DNA of 64,000 bases, taken from NCBI GenBank assembly GCA_949987705.1, contig OX465283.1, positions 156,317,850-156,381,849 of the forward strand. The letters are read 5' to 3'. How positions within the stretch are numbered: position 1 is the stretch's first letter; each line of letters starts with the position of its first letter. The stretch is from Thereva unica. Taxonomy: Eukaryota > Arthropoda > Insecta > Diptera > Therevidae. Under the pieces are notes generated by a model, which ran no database searches, was not told where the DNA came from, and saw nothing but the letters and a program-made list of their open reading frames with translations. Shown here piece by piece: positions 1-11,129 of this stretch. Made by a program: the position numbers and the translations under genes.

Positions 1-339
1 TGCAGGTCCTCAGCGGTGTTTCCTGTTATGCGTTATGCAAGCCCTCGACCGCCTGATCGCCTGATGCAAGACTCTTACCATACCTCGACAAAAAAATTAC
101 ATTATCCAGTTAAAAAGATGACAGAAGATAATAACTTAGTCATTTCGTACACTAAGTTATCCACAAAACCACAGGTGTATATCCTAAAGTAATCACGTAT
201 TGAAAGATCGGTGTAATGTTCGTACCCAGACACCATCTGCTAATCAGATCAATGTTTTCTTGTTAAAGACTAATAAACTAAAATTTCTTTCACATATTTC
301 CCATCCTTTAAAAATTTAAATTGAAAATAATTGATCCTA

Positions 340-450
340 TAAGTATGCAAAATTAAAAAATATAAATAAGGAATTTAAAAAAAATAACCCTAAAAGTATG
401 CAGAAAAAGTAACCGGTCCACAAAGACGTTACGTCGTTCATGGATAACAT
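340..450. repeat. Dispersed repeat copy (AGTATGCA / CCGGTCCACAAAGACG)
   Basis: Contains AAAAGTATGCAGAAAAAGTAA, then CCGGTCCACAAAGACG and a GTCGTTCAT...GATAA stretch. The same order recurs at 2720-2850 in the same orientation, about 2.4 kb away. The motif GCATACTTTTGGGGG near 37.3 kb may be a third, partial copy. Class unknown. Confidence 0.5.
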
Positions 451-2719
451 AGCGCCTAAATATATTTACTATCGGATCGGGGTTATTCGGTGTCGATTAG
501 AATATTTTTTTTTAATTCTGATGATAACAAGTTATCATTTCAGTTTTTGGGGGATATCATCTTATCATCACGTCGAGCTACAATAGTCTCAGAGTGGTAG
601 CCTTCAGTAGTGACGAGGTTGAATGAAAGTATTTTGCAAGCAGCATTTGATTCCCGGTCTGAGCTAACATAATGACCAGTCCTTTAGTATGAGCTGTTGA
701 ACAATGGTGAACAACTTGGTCCAGCAGGTGAAGACTAGTGTTTTATCACGGCTATCTTCATTGCGAGAGAAAATGAGGACTTACAACTCTTATGTCTGCT
801 CTCTCTTTATATAAGCAACTAACAAAACGACTGATACCAGCCTAAACTCTCGCTAAATCCTGCAGTGAAGCAAGTGCAAAGAGCTCTGCCCAGTCCTCCG
901 ATTGAAGGATACTGGGGCTGTCTCGAAAAGACTATCCCTCTTCTCCGCCACAGTTCAACTAAATCAAATCCCAACCTCAAAACACAATTTTATTAATTTC
1001 ACAATTTAAATTCCACATGCACCTAGCAATATCTATTTTATAAAACCATAACAAAAGTTCACAATCCTCACTTGCGAAGCGCCTTCAAGGATGCTTAGGC
1101 GATTGGATTACGCCTTCGCAGCCAATTTATCTTCTTAATACGAGCTTTATGTATAATTTAGAAGCAAATCAGTCGCCATTAAGATTATTTATTGGCGGTA
1201 CACAAAACACAAAAAATAATACCGCCAGAGTCTATGACCCCCCCCCCCACGGCAGTAAGCCGTCGTCAGTAGCAATAAATATGGAAATTAGAGGCGACAT
1301 TCTCTCTGTGCAAAAGTAGAAGGCCGCACGGAGTACCTCCTGCGACGAGGCATGCCTCGTAGTAGTACAAAAAAAGTAAGCAGTTCATTGCAGGTGAAAT
1401 TCCGGTGAGATTTTCAGATTACTTAATATAAAAATATCTCGAGATTTTTGTGTGCCATCTCTCCTCCAAATCGTGAATATATCAAAAAATGCAAAAAATG
1501 CAGGTTCGACGTCGCTCTGCATGGATCAGAACTAGACAAAGGCGCTTTCGATGGAATTGAATCTTGTCCGATATGAAAAAATTCCAAGCAAAGTGTTTTA
1601 TTGTGTCATGCTGGGTTATAACGAAATTCCCCAGATTCCTACCTGACCTTCCAATAATAAGATGCCACCGGGGGCCAACCGGGGGACACAAATGGGGTGC
1701 TGCACTCTGCTTTTGTTAACAAAAGTGCTAAGGTCCCCCAGATGTCAGAGACGAATGACACAATGGATATGTTACTATGCATTTGGGGTGGACAAGGTCT
1801 TGGTATTATGCTAGCTAGCATCAACCCTACGTCATTATTCTATCATCATCTAAAAATTTTACAACCTACCCTCCCCTTCTCAACCCGTTTTATGAAAATT
1901 GCTTTAAGTTTATTACAGAAAATCCTTGCCATGAACTTGTTGAGTGAGTAACCCAGTATCACAAGGGGTAGAGTCAGTCTGTGATATTTTTAGTGTGGTG
2001 TAAGAAGCATCATTCAGGATATGCCGCCATTTGTTGGGAGGCAACTCTTTAACGGTTCCTTACACATAAACCAGGACTATTGATCGGCTGTGTGCAAATC
2101 TGTTTTTACTATGAGCGGGCGCTATAAAAACTATTTTAAAATTGTCAAGGAGATGACTTTACTGGGGGGGGGGGCTGCCGTTACAACCGGATAGATACAT
2201 ACACCCATTTCGAAGGAATGGATCCTGATGGTTATATCCTGTAAAGTAGACACAGGATATACGCCACCCCAGGCACAATAAATCCTTATGGGAGAGAGAG
2301 ATTTGTCTGAATTCACTACTCGTACACCACTGGCGCCATATCCATCTTTTGTGTGTTTGCATTTTCAAAGTTTCCCGGTATTTTTCCCCAGTTTTTTGGG
2401 TGGGGGCGGGGGATACGCACGGATAAGCCGCCCTTTTTTGATGGTGTTGTATTGTATATCAAGCTTCCAGCAGTGAAGGTATACTATAATACTTATGGAA
2501 TTATTTTGATGACTATAAATTATAGTTGCCTTCATTACCAAGGGATTAAAAACATTTATTATGGTAAAAATTGTGAATGACGTTGATTAAGGATGTGGTA
2601 AAAATGCACACCACTTTACCAGCTGTTGTTAAAAAATTAAAACGAGATTTTTCGTATCAGCTTCTGTCCGTTATTGGAATAACAAAGTACATATGCACAG
2701 TTATATATAAAAATAGATT

Positions 2720-2850
2720 TAAAAAGACTAAAAGTATGCAAAATTAAATTCTTTAGTAAGCATTAAAAACCCGTGAAAGTATGCAAACAATTTAGCCGGT
2801 CCACAAAGACGCTATGTCGTCGTTCATAGATAAGACAATTCTTATCTCAA
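2720..2850. repeat. Second copy of the 340-450 repeat
   Basis: AAAAGTATGCAAAATTAAA, GTGAAAGTATGCAAACAATT and then GCCGGTCCACAAAGACG and GTCGTTCATAGATAA, in the same order and strand as 340-450. Confidence 0.5.
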
Positions 2851-3161
2851 TGTTTTTTCAGATCGTTTTTTTTTACTTCAAGTGATAGAAATAAAGATTT
2901 TTTGAATACTTCGTTTAACGTGTATTTTGTAACAATGATTGAATGTTTGTTGTTCACTTATTCTTGCGATTTGCAACGAATTCGTCTGCTCCAAATGGTT
3001 GATTAAATATAGTCAGTTATAACTTGTTTATCAAAGCATTTATTATTGCCCGTGTTGATTGAATTGGACATGGACTAACAATCATTGGGAAAATATCGGG
3101 CTCGTGATTTTCTTCACTTTATCGTAGACATAGAAGTAACGTAGAGTAAAGACCATATAGT

Positions 3162-3550
3162 GTGCCGGTGCTGATCCAGAAAATGGGCATTTATAAAAAC
3201 TGCGAAATGGCGCGAACGGTAGACCATCGACCCTTCAGTCACCGTAGGAATGTACCAGCACTGACAAAATTATATAACTACTATCATAGCGACCTAGGTC
3301 CTATCTGTATCCAGGCTACCACAGATGAGTACTCAGATTCAGTCAAATATTTGGGAGTAAATTAAGACAAGAGACTGAACTGGAACGCTCAACCTGACTT
3401 GACTTGACGTCATCAGCAAAGTCACACAGCCTCGCGAGGGAGGGGTTTTGAGACGTTGCTCCAGGGCCCAGAACCCTTTTGTGGCATTTCTTAGTCCATC
3501 TCCACGTCCTTGATAGAGGAGTCGATTAAGAGAATAAACTTAGAATAATT
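3162..3550 (+). mobile_element. Chimeric non-LTR retrotransposon debris
   Basis: About 3225-3300 reads PFSHRRNVPALTKLYNYYHS, the C-terminal signature of the jockey/CR1-like family found at 36.3-38.3 kb. From 3340 it reads VKYLGV.*DKRLNWNA, a thumb motif of an RNase H-class LINE. From 3425-3550 it matches the RNase H/C-terminal segment at 16030-16140 (GTTGCTCCAGGGCCCAGAAC). It is short, frame-broken and composed of at least two families. Confidence 0.6.
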
Positions 3551-3659
3551 ATGAGCTTAGAACTACCACATAAAAATAAGTCAGGACAGGACTCCCTGTG
3601 TAGTTGGCTCCACTAGTACTATACTTTCGTTGTTCTCTGACTTTCAGCGTCCTTATTGA

Positions 3660-4271
3660 CAAGGGCGGCGCTTTCATAGGTGCGAATGGCGCATTTGCAC
3701 CGGGCGCAATATCAGAAAATAAGATTTAAGAAAAATATAAAAAATAATTGTAAAGTATTCTAGCAAGAAATTACACAAATTTACCTAATTTCTGTCCTTG
3801 TACTTTCCCATGCAAGAAAAACCGGGACAATTTACTTCGCCCGGGGCAGGAAGTTTTCAAAGAATTTAGCTCCTAGATTTCCATAAAATTTAACTCAAGA
3901 AATGTTACTCGAGATTTTACTCAAAATGTGAACGAACAGATCTTCGTCTTCGAGAATCCAGAATATCTCATTTATTTAGACTACGGTTGAACACTTTTTG
4001 AAAATTCTATAAAGCCCACCACATCCACTCGCACAAGGAAAAAATTGTTCCGATGGCTCTGTATTGTGTATTGCTGTTTACTGTGATCGATATAAACTTC
4101 AGGACGCTGTTGCCAAACTTTTAAATTCTGTTCCAAGAATTGTTAAAAATTGTAAATGAACGAAACGGAGAACAAAATTCTTTTGTGCTTCACTGCGTTC
4201 AAAAATGAACAGCTTATGGGGCGCAATATGGTATAGTGCACCGGGCGCAAAAAACCCAAGCGCCGGCCCTG
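3660..4271. mobile_element. hAT-type non-autonomous element, 612 bp, intact 8 bp TSD
   Basis: The element starts CAAGGGCGGCGCTT and ends AAGCGCCGGCCCTG, an inverted pair of about 14 bp with two mismatches. It is flanked on both sides by CTTATTGA (3652-3659 and 4272-4279), a perfect 8 bp target duplication. The 8 bp duplication and the CA-G-GG terminal start are hAT hallmarks. The subterminal GCACCGGGCGCAA motif is present at both ends. No transposase ORF is inside. A second fragment in the other orientation lies at 45610-45690. Confidence 0.85.
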
Positions 4272-5267
4272 CTTATTGATTGTCATGAATATTATAGATT
4301 TGTCTATTTTTGTTTGTCATTATATTTAAATTATGATTTTTAACAAAACTGGACGATGTAATGATGTAAATATGATCTGTTCAATTAGCATTGAATACAA
4401 ATACATACTAGCAAAATCGAGAACTAATGAACCCACAAAACATTTATGACATTTGACACTCGCCGCATCCCACAAAAAAAATTTCACAATCCCGAAAAAG
4501 GGACTTAATATCGCCAAATTAGATTGAATTATGTGACAAAGTTGAAGTTAATAAGGAGAAATCCGCTTTTATCTTCCCTTTATGCCCAAAGCCCAAAATC
4601 CACCTAATCTCTCTTATAACTAAATTAAGAGTTGAGCAGGAATTTTTTTTCTTCGTCCTATTTATCCTTCGCTTGTCTCCCAGTGCTACCATCCTCCCCG
4701 TACCATAAAACGTTAAGGCTCTTAACAGCCCGTTACTGGAGATGGTCAAGCGTATTAACATTTATGTCTAGTCCTGCACAAATACAACTATATATATACT
4801 ATATGTATGTTGAATGCTATACTGTTAAGGGGATGGCATTGACTGGAATCACTTGAACATAACAAATCTTTTGAGGTAATGAAACGGAGAAATAAATCTG
4901 CAGGACCTTCCTCCATTATATGGGATGCATAGAGTATAGTATAAGAGGATGAGCAGTTGTACATATGCATACTCCTTAGAGGAATTCTTTAGCTGATTAA
5001 GCATCCAATCGGGGCTTGATTACATTAATCAATTGCAATCATCCGATTCGAGTACGATACTTTTCATCGGGCTTTAGACTAATGGTCAAGAGAGGAAAAA
5101 AAAATGATGGTAACGAAGGAACGATATTGACCGCCCGTCGAGTGAATTTGGTTAATGAAAAATAAATGGACATTTTGGATGGATGAAATGTTTTTCGTTA
5201 ATTGGAAATATTTTTTGTATTTTGTTTGTCGAGAAATAGTTCAGGATAGAAATCAAGTCCTAAGTGC

Positions 5268-5790
5268 ATGTCAACAACATGGGGCAGTGGTAATCCTTTA
5301 GAGTGTTTGGGTGTTAATGGTAGTAAGTTTCAACAAGAGTTTGTGTTGACTTTTAGAAAATTGGTAGTTCAATTCAATCAAAGGCATAGACCAATTCAAA
5401 AGTTAGAAGAAGGTATTTCCGTTGAGCTGGTCAAATATGAAAGGCAAACACTATACCAAGAGATCAAGGAGCAGTTTGGTAATTTTGTAAAAGGGTCACT
5501 AGAAACAAGAGAGGTCAACACAATGCTGACATACTAAAAGTATGCAAGAAGTACGTTAGAGACATGTTCAAAGGAAACATAACTCTAATTCAGGAAGAAG
5601 CAGACAACCGAAGTAATGATGAACTAAATACAAAGCGACAGAAGTTGCTGTAGAAGTAACTACCAATTCCATAGCAAAACTTAAAAATCATAAGGCCCAG
5701 GTGGTGTTGGTTCGTGAAGTAGTAAGATATCAGAAAAGTGTAGTGCAGAAAAGGATTGTTCACCATTGAAGATGCGTCTGAAAACTGTGT
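5268..5790 (+). pseudogene. Unrecognised broken coding remnant
   Basis: An ATG at 5268 opens 89 codons (MSTTWGSGNPLECLGVNG...; QTLYQEIKEQFGNFVKG) ending at a stop at 5537. A +1 shift near 5520 continues coherently as NADILKVCKKYVRDMFKGN and then EEADNRSNDELNTKRQKLL before a stop near 5653. A further frame reads AQVVLVREVVRYQKSVVQK to about 5770. The composition is hydrophilic and helical with many Lys/Glu, unlike the AT-rich flanks. I do not recognise the family. It could be an intronless retrocopy of a host gene or a degraded gag-like ORF. Confidence 0.4.
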
Positions 5791-6029
5791 CACTCTGGCT
5801 CCCTAACAGGACAGTTAAAAGACAGACATAAGACACTTGTAACTATGGGGTCGTCCATACGTTTGGGGAAGGGGGTCGAACCCAATTTCACCCAATCTCA
5901 CGTGGGGAAAGGGGGTCTCAGCAGTTATCCAGTACTTTTTTTTCAACAAATAGAAAACTGGGGTTAAATTAAGTGAAACCTGTTTCTCCACGCCTTTCAG
6001 ACCAGGTCGGCCGGCACTGCCCGCCGAAG

Positions 6030-6460
6030 GCCACAGATTACTCAGTCTAACTGAGGGATGACACTTCAGGTTTCCGCCTGACAAGCCCTGGCATGCAGAT
6101 GAAAACATAATTTTCTACAGACACATCGGCGAAAACGACAGCTTACCATACCAGTTGCAAAAACGTCCATGGCCTCAACGAAAACTTCAAGGCGGCTCCA
6201 GACTCATGACTTGAAAACTCGCAATTAAGCGCGAACGCGAGTGTGGATGGTTTTCGCACCTCCCACCCTTGCGCCTCGTTTTCCGTTCCGAGTAAATACG
6301 GCTTGAATTTTTGTCGTAAATGCTTGGTTTGAGAGTGAATGGAAGATCAGATATTCAGGTACGAACTGACAATAAATGTCCAAACACATAATTTTTTTGG
6401 TGAGTTTTCTGGGACTGCAGGCCACATACAGTTGGCGGCCGGTTTGTCTGTATACATAGT
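6030..6460. repeat. Dispersed repeat, copy 1 (related to 27180-27840)
   Basis: Shares ACTCAGTCTRAMTGAGGGATGA, GCCCTGGCATGCAGATGA, GGCGAAAACRACAGTTTA, GGCCTYAACGAAAACTTC and CGAACGCGAGTGTGGRTGGTTT with 27180-27840, although the order of the blocks differs between copies. Likely a rearranged transposon of unknown class; no coding frame supported. Confidence 0.5.
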
Positions 6461-7899
6461 TTCAACTCAACCCAGTTAGCAGAGCTGAGACTTGTAACGG
6501 TCGGTTGGAAAATTTATTTTGATTGGGAAATTTACTTTCGAAATCACTTTGTAGGTATTGGGAAATTTGTAGAAAAACTTGGGAACGATTGAAAAATTTA
6601 AACGGGGGATGCGTGGAAAAATTAGAAAGAGAAAAAAAAACGGAAAATATTTTTTGGGGAGAGGACGGATTTTTGTTTTTGGGAAAAGTTTTTAATTGTA
6701 ATTTTAAACAGTTCGGCCGTATTTTTTTTGGTGGCGAAGAAAACTACTCGCATACGGGCGCGTGTGTGCGAACGAAATTTGAAAGATTTTTTTTCGTTTT
6801 ACAAATAGTAAAAATTCTGATGAGGATACACTTCGCTAATGATAACGTTGATTTGGGAATTGGATCAAGCGGAGGTGATGTTTTTGCCAAGGAAGTCGAC
6901 AGTCTAAGCTCCAAGGTTCGACAAACTAACCCTGAGGCATACCCATAAGAAGTTCTAACCACCGATAAGATTGCCGCAGATGACTAAGACGTAGCTGATG
7001 ACAAGAGTGTAGGTAAATTCATACTCATTTTGACAGCTCGATATATCCAGCATCTGTCTGCCCACCCGAAAAACTAAGGCGAAGCGCACTATTTAACCCC
7101 ATTGTGGGACTCATGTTTTAGTTTTTTTTCAATCCATTCCAAAACGTAGTACAGAGCAACAAGAAGGAGAGAATTCGTGTGACCCGTAAGGAAAGCATCA
7201 AAAATTATTTTTCTCGGAGGACGAGAAAGATATAATTGACTAGTGTCGGCGGTAGAAGACCAACAAATTCTTGCAGTCCAGGAGCGAAGAGACCCAAGAT
7301 TACTAATAAGGTTTTTTTGGTTACATTCTTTATTTATTCGTGAGTACACCACAAATTAAGAGAAGGAAACAAAATATACATAAATATAAAGAAAAAAAAC
7401 ACACACACACACAAAAATACACAATATAAAATAAAAAAAAAAAAAACAAATTAGTTCATGAGTTGATTTATTACGAAATAATAATTTTAAAGGTAACTAG
7501 TACTAACGTTAATCGTATTTATAATTATATATGAAATTATTTTGCTCCTTGTTAGAACTATTTTCTTCATTCTTGTGTTGTTGAGTTCTTGTGTTGGTTC
7601 CGGGAAATTGTTCTTCCGTTAGTTTACACGGCCGTTTGTAATATCGTTTGTACAAAACGAGTAGTATTGGCCACTACTGCGCGTTTTCTTTTTATCTTGA
7701 GCTTCATACATATGTACCTAAAATAATGAAACATTAATTTAGTTGAACTTGATCGTTTAGATTAATAGCTGACAAGGATATATAAGTATTGTCGTGGTTG
7801 ATGATTATTATGATTATTCATTGTATTGTTTGTTTTGATGATTAAATGATTATAAATAATAGAATGTCCAGGCGTTAAAATTTTTCTTGTGGAATGGTT

Positions 7900-8160
7900 G
7901 GGGCGGATGTCATTCCTTTTCAGGGTTTGACGCGGCTCAGGCGATGACCGGAGAATGATGGAGGCGGGATTCAAAGTTGCACAGGCATAGGTAAGTGGTG
8001 AACCAACCGCGGTAAGGCCCGGCCACACACCCCACGACCCCTCCGGCGAGCTAGATAACTCCGTGTGGCCGGCGTAGGAGTTCCGGAATTTTGTTTCCTT
8101 TCTTATGTATGGTATTGGCTCCTTGGTCATGCTTTTCCGGGCTTATGGCTAAGGGGGTAA
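7900..8160. other. Local GC-rich island with inverted repeat
   Basis: This stretch is clearly richer in G+C than its AT-rich surroundings. CCGGCCACAC (8019-8028) is exactly inverted at 8063-8072. A 122-codon minus-strand frame spans it (8130-7762) but ends in low-complexity Asn/His and is not supported as a gene. Possibly part of an LTR element leader; not identified. Confidence 0.35.
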
Positions 8161-8206
8161 TACCTCGCATAAGTGGCGCCCACTATTTTATCGCGCCATT
8201 ATGCTG

Positions 8207-8312
8207 TTACAGACTAGCTCAATCGAACCTAACTCAACCCGATTTCGGTGTACATGTAGTTGGACTCTGAATCAATCTGAGTTCAACTCATCATGTATGG
8301 GTACTAATCTGC
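8207..8312. repeat. AACTCAACCC-rich dispersed repeat fragment
   Basis: Contains AACCTAACTCAACCCGATTT, GTACATGTAGTTGGACTC and GAGTTCAACTCATCATGTATG. The last two motifs recur at 15.2-15.3 kb; related AACTCAAC sequence lies at 31.8 and 42.9 kb. Confidence 0.5.
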
Positions 8313-8389
8313 CATTTTGTAAAAAAAACCAAGAAGGCGCTTCCAAGACGGCGGGGCTGATTTTAGCAATTGTGTTCCACCAAGCCTAC

Positions 8390-8500
8390 GACATGGCTAT
8401 CAAATGATAGAGTACTATAGGTAGAATACAGTAAACTGTGTGACGTATTTTTGAATCTAATATGGCCGCCACCATAAAATGCCGAAAAACATACAGGGTG
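8390..8500. repeat. Diverged single unit of the 10.5-11.1 kb tandem repeat
   Basis: ACATGGCTATCAAATGATAGAG...ATAGGTAGAATACAGTA followed by a GGCCGCCACC block matches the tandem unit ACATGGGTATCAAATGAAAAGG...AAGTAGAATACAGTAGG...GGCGGCCACC. Confidence 0.5.
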
Positions 8501-10522
8501 TATTGCTGAAACTGTCGAAAAAACAGGCTCTGGATAGATCTTGGATAGACGAACAGAAAATCGTGTGGGTGCGGAAATCTGAAATTTTGAATTTTTCTTG
8601 CTAGAGGTTTACATATCATCCTGTATTTTTGTAACCCTATGAAATATTTTCATGAATAATGCAGGCATCTACTCAGAATACTGCCAAATATCTAAAACTG
8701 TAAAAGTCAAAGTTCTCACCCACTAATTTCCAGAGCTATGAGTCGTGTTTTTCTTTTTTCACTAAAATTTCAAGTTCAACCAACTTTTTCTTCAAAAAAT
8801 ACGTAGTTTAATCAATATGTTTTTTGTTAATGCTAAAATTGGCACGTGCCCCATGCCCCTTTTGAAATCCGTCTATGTACCATATTACAGATCTCACAAT
8901 TGTCGTTCATCTTGACAAGGTTAAACCTATAGGAGTTTTAGCGTAGAGCTAGAGAAAACTCTAGCGTAGAGACAAGTAGAGACGATCGCTCTACACCCGC
9001 TCTACGCGAAAGTTGTTTATAATAAAAGAACTCTATAGTTTATTCGCAATTATTAGTGATTGGTAGAGCTCTTTATCTGCTTTACCCTCTATGTGTGATA
9101 GAGTTTTTCTCTCTACCGTATCCAGTCTCATTTGCGTTTCGATGTAACGCCTCGAAATTGGAATACGACATACTCAGGAAATTTTGGTATGCAGGTGCAT
9201 CTTCTTCCGCAAGATCATTCAATATTTCTTGGTACATTCCAGCATTTTGTTTTCTTTTCGCAATCCAATCTCGCTTCCAACATTTCCTTTCTTTCTTTTT
9301 CTCTTCTTCAAGCAGAAATAAAACGGCAGCAGCTTGTTTTTAGCGAGAACTCATTTTAATATTTTTTTTATTTCTAGGTATCAGTTACTCTTAAGAATGT
9401 AATTAGTGGCTAATGTGTGAGGGCTATTACCTTCCGTTTTCGAAAGTAGAGTCCGCACAGCGGTCTATTATATCGAGGCGATGATCTTTAGACCATTCTT
9501 TTTGGAACAATCCACAATATCCTTAATTTCCTTGGGAGGTTGATATAGAGATGGTATGAACTCAGCATAGAAAGAGACTTGACCTAATATCACCCTATTC
9601 TGCCACTTTCACCAAAAACAATTAATATATACACCAAAGCTCAAAATATAAATTGTTATTTTTGCTTACGCAATACAAAATCCACCCTTCTCGAATATAA
9701 AATGAAGACAATTCGAGTGTGATTGAACATGATAGAATTTTCCAGCTCATTTCCACAATGATTTTTCATATCCTGCTGAATCACTTTGCTCGTACACATG
9801 ATCTAATACTTTGAGAGAATCCACCCTGTTACATTCAATCCCTACCCTGGAAAATTGACAACTTATAACGTTTTCAATAAATAAATTAATTTTTAATATC
9901 CGATAACTGCTTACGTTCCGCGAACGCATCTTCAATGATTCAATTACGACGGCGTCCCGGTTTCACCTATCCCCCGCGTGTATGAAAGTGGTGAAGGGTC
10001 CCAAAAAAATATATAGGGCAGTATGCAAAATATTTGTCGTGTGATTCTGATGTGTAAAAAAAAAGTCAGAGGTTATATGATTGTGTGATGATGATGATGA
10101 TGAGAGAAACAAAACTGGTAGTTGGGGGTGGGTTTGTGTGAACACCCTCTGTGATGCTTTGAAATTAGAAATTCCAACTGCATTGTGTCGATGCAATAAT
10201 TTTGGAACGAAGTTCCTTAAAGCGGCTTGCGGGTAGAGTGAGTTGGGAGAAATCGCCACGTAAGAAAATGCTGTATTCTGTGTATGTATGCGTGCGAGTA
10301 TCGATCACATTAGGCAATTTACGAAATCAGAATGCAGTGTTTTTCTGTAGAAATTGGAACCAATTTGCACCGATAGCTATAGGAAGAAATGGTGATTATC
10401 GAGGAAATATTCTTATGCTGTCTTATTGAAATGAATGGAATCTCCCTCTCTGTCTCTATTTAAACGCTTTATTAGATTCACCTGTATCTTGTATCTTGTG
10501 TGTAAACAAATCTAGCAACTTG

Positions 10523-11120
10523 ACACGGGCGTCACATGAAAAGGCATCATAAGTAGAATACAATAGGCTATGTCGTTAGATCCATGTCGGCCACCTCAAG
10601 AGGGCGGGTTCACATTTTCTTCAGAACCCTTTCTACATGGGTATCAAATGAAAGGGTATGATAAGTAGACTGAAATAATCAATATAGTATCCTCAATATA
10701 TCGTTAGGTCCATGGCGGCACATTTCAAGCGGGCGGATTACCGTTTTCTTCACAACCTCCTCGACATGGGTATCAAATGAAAAGGCATCTTAAGTAGAAT
10801 ACAGTAGGCTATGTCGTTAGAGCCATGGCGGCCACCTCAAGAGGCCGGGTTAACATTTTCTTCAGAACCCCTTCGACATGGGTATCAAATGAAAAGGTAT
10901 GATAAGTAGAACACCATAAGAAATATAGTATATTCAATATACCGTTAGGTCCATGGCGGTGGTCTCAAGAACTTCGATTCCTTTTTCTTCACAACTCCCT
11001 CAACATGGTTACCAAATGAACGGGCATCATAAGAAGAATGCAATAGGCTACACCGTTAGATCCATGGCGGCCATTTCAAAGGGGCGGATTACCATTTTCT
11101 TCACAACACCTTCGACATGA
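10523..11120. repeat. Higher-order tandem repeat with alternating ~112 and ~128 bp units
   Basis: The unit start ACATGGGTATCAAATGAAA (with variants) recurs at 10523, 10635, 10764, 10876, 11003 and 11115. The spacings are 112, 129, 112, 127 and 112. Each unit contains CGTTAGRTCCATGGCGGCC and CATTTTCTTCASAAC. Short units read CAATAGGCTATGTCGTTAG; long units read AAATATAGTAT..TCAATATA.CGTTAGG. The array is a dimeric higher-order repeat of about 240 bp. The last unit is truncated. Confidence 0.85.
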
Positions 11121-11129
11121 TATCAAGTA

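Larger units (their letters stand above)
1..3160. other. No gene seen apart from the 340/2720 repeats
   Basis: AT-rich sequence with a C13 run near 1240 and a G-run near 2165. Open frames are short, overlap each other, and have no recognisable domain. Confidence 0.4.

Noticed and set aside
340..2850. LTR pair of a 2.4 kb element from the two AGTATGCA repeats
   Set aside because: The copies are too short and diverged, no TG..CA ends or primer-binding site, and no gag/pol between them.
6523..6948. 141-codon plus-strand ORF
   Set aside because: Begins at TTG rather than ATG, is low in complexity (Phe/Gly/Glu-rich from T/G/A tracts) and has no domain or splice support.
7762..8130. 122-codon minus-strand ORF
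   Set aside because: Its N-terminal half reflects a GC-rich island and the end is Asn/His low complexity; no homology recognised, likely chance or TE leader.
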